From Sitta carolinensis (Eukaryota; Chordata; Aves; Passeriformes; Sittidae), in contig CM063283.1 of the NCBI GenBank assembly GCA_032173965.1, forward strand, positions 111,733,108 to 111,797,107: a DNA stretch of 64,000 bases. Reading direction: 5' to 3'. Numbering within the stretch: position 1 is the first letter of the stretch; the number at the start of each line of letters is the position of its first letter. Both the position numbers and the translations under genes were made by a program. Positions 63,590 through 64,000 of this stretch are shown in pieces. Under the pieces are notes generated by a model. That model ran no database searches, was not told the origin of the DNA, and saw nothing but the letters and a program-made list of their open reading frames with translations.

Positions 63590-64000
63590 ATGTACCTGAA
63601 AAATGTCCCTTTAAGACATACCCTTAAAATGTACCCTGAAAATGTACCCTGAAAAAATGTCCTCTTAAAATGTACCCGGAAAAAATGTACCCGAAAAATG
63701 CACCTGAAAAATGTACCCAAAAAATGTCCCTGAAAAATGTGCCCTTAAAAGGCACCTGGAAAATATACCCAAAAAATGTTCCCAAAAAAGTCCCTGAAAA
63801 ATAACCCCTTAAAATGTACCCAAAAAATATCCCTGAAAAATGTACCCTTAAAATGTACCCAAAAAATATCCCTGAAAAATGTACCCTTAAAATGTACCTG
63901 AAAATGTCTCATTAAAATGTTCCCGAAAAATTTCTTCTTAAAATATCCCCAAAAATGTATCCTTAAAATTTCCCCCAAAAATGTACCATTAATATGTACC
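63590..64000 (+). repeat. A-rich minisatellite, 39-bp higher-order unit
   Basis: Built from short A(n)-TGTACC(C/T)-(T/A) words. In the right half a 39-bp unit is clear, with 'cccttaaaatg' at 63806, 63845 and 63884. The left half is a less regular array of roughly 12-20 bp words. The array runs to the window end, so its full length is unknown. Open frames on the minus strand rich in FKGTFF are translations of it. Confidence 0.9.

Noticed and set aside
63745..63978. FKGTFFRDIFWVH-type repeat protein on the minus strand
   Set aside because: Translation of the A-rich minisatellite; irregular units shift the frame in the left half.

Overview
The window is avian nuclear DNA. The evidence is a dense scatter of 5'-truncated CR1 LINEs with the bird-type 3' end (the 'atagaatcat'/'tgattctatg' tail and the 'gtccctgcc' block), short introns, one GC-rich CpG island and no mammalian SINEs. 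A songbird or a related neognath bird is my guess; the species cannot be read from the sequence.

One gene dominates: PRDM15 on the + strand. It starts in a CpG-island promoter (about 6.77-7.64 kb, untranslated exon 1 ending at 7109), has its start codon at 10854 and its stop at 37680-37682. I could place 24 coding exons. All have consensus GT/AG borders and compatible phases except one. Together they encode about 1183 residues: a short N-terminal Cys/His segment, the PR (SET-like) domain, a basic linker, 17 zinc fingers and an unstructured Thr/Gln-rich C-terminus. The exception is exon 14, which is one base short inside the Cys-x2-Cys of finger 7. If real, this would truncate the protein; a sequence or assembly error is more likely. 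A 126-base in-frame exon (exon 6) between the PR domain and finger 1 looks like a cassette exon. Two introns end in the tandem acceptor CAGTAG, which predicts one-residue isoform differences.

Upstream (1-6.7 kb) there is no gene that I can support. It holds three CR1 copies, and one of them carries a seven-copy, 54-bp minisatellite that grew out of the CR1 sequence itself. Downstream (38.7-64 kb) the DNA is mostly AT-rich and intergenic, with a CR1 cluster, long A/T tracts, a 41-bp purine-rich minisatellite (46.1-46.5 kb), a CpG-rich patch (63.2-63.6 kb) and an A-rich minisatellite running off the window end.

The most unusual item is at 56.3-59.6 kb. Three spaced, intron-separated fragments translate to consecutive zinc fingers resembling the histone H4 transcription factor HINFP. 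They carry a stop codon at a zinc-ligand cysteine, a destroyed splice acceptor, a frameshift and a lost ligand histidine. I read this as the relic of an unprocessed HINFP-like duplicate lying 3' of PRDM15.
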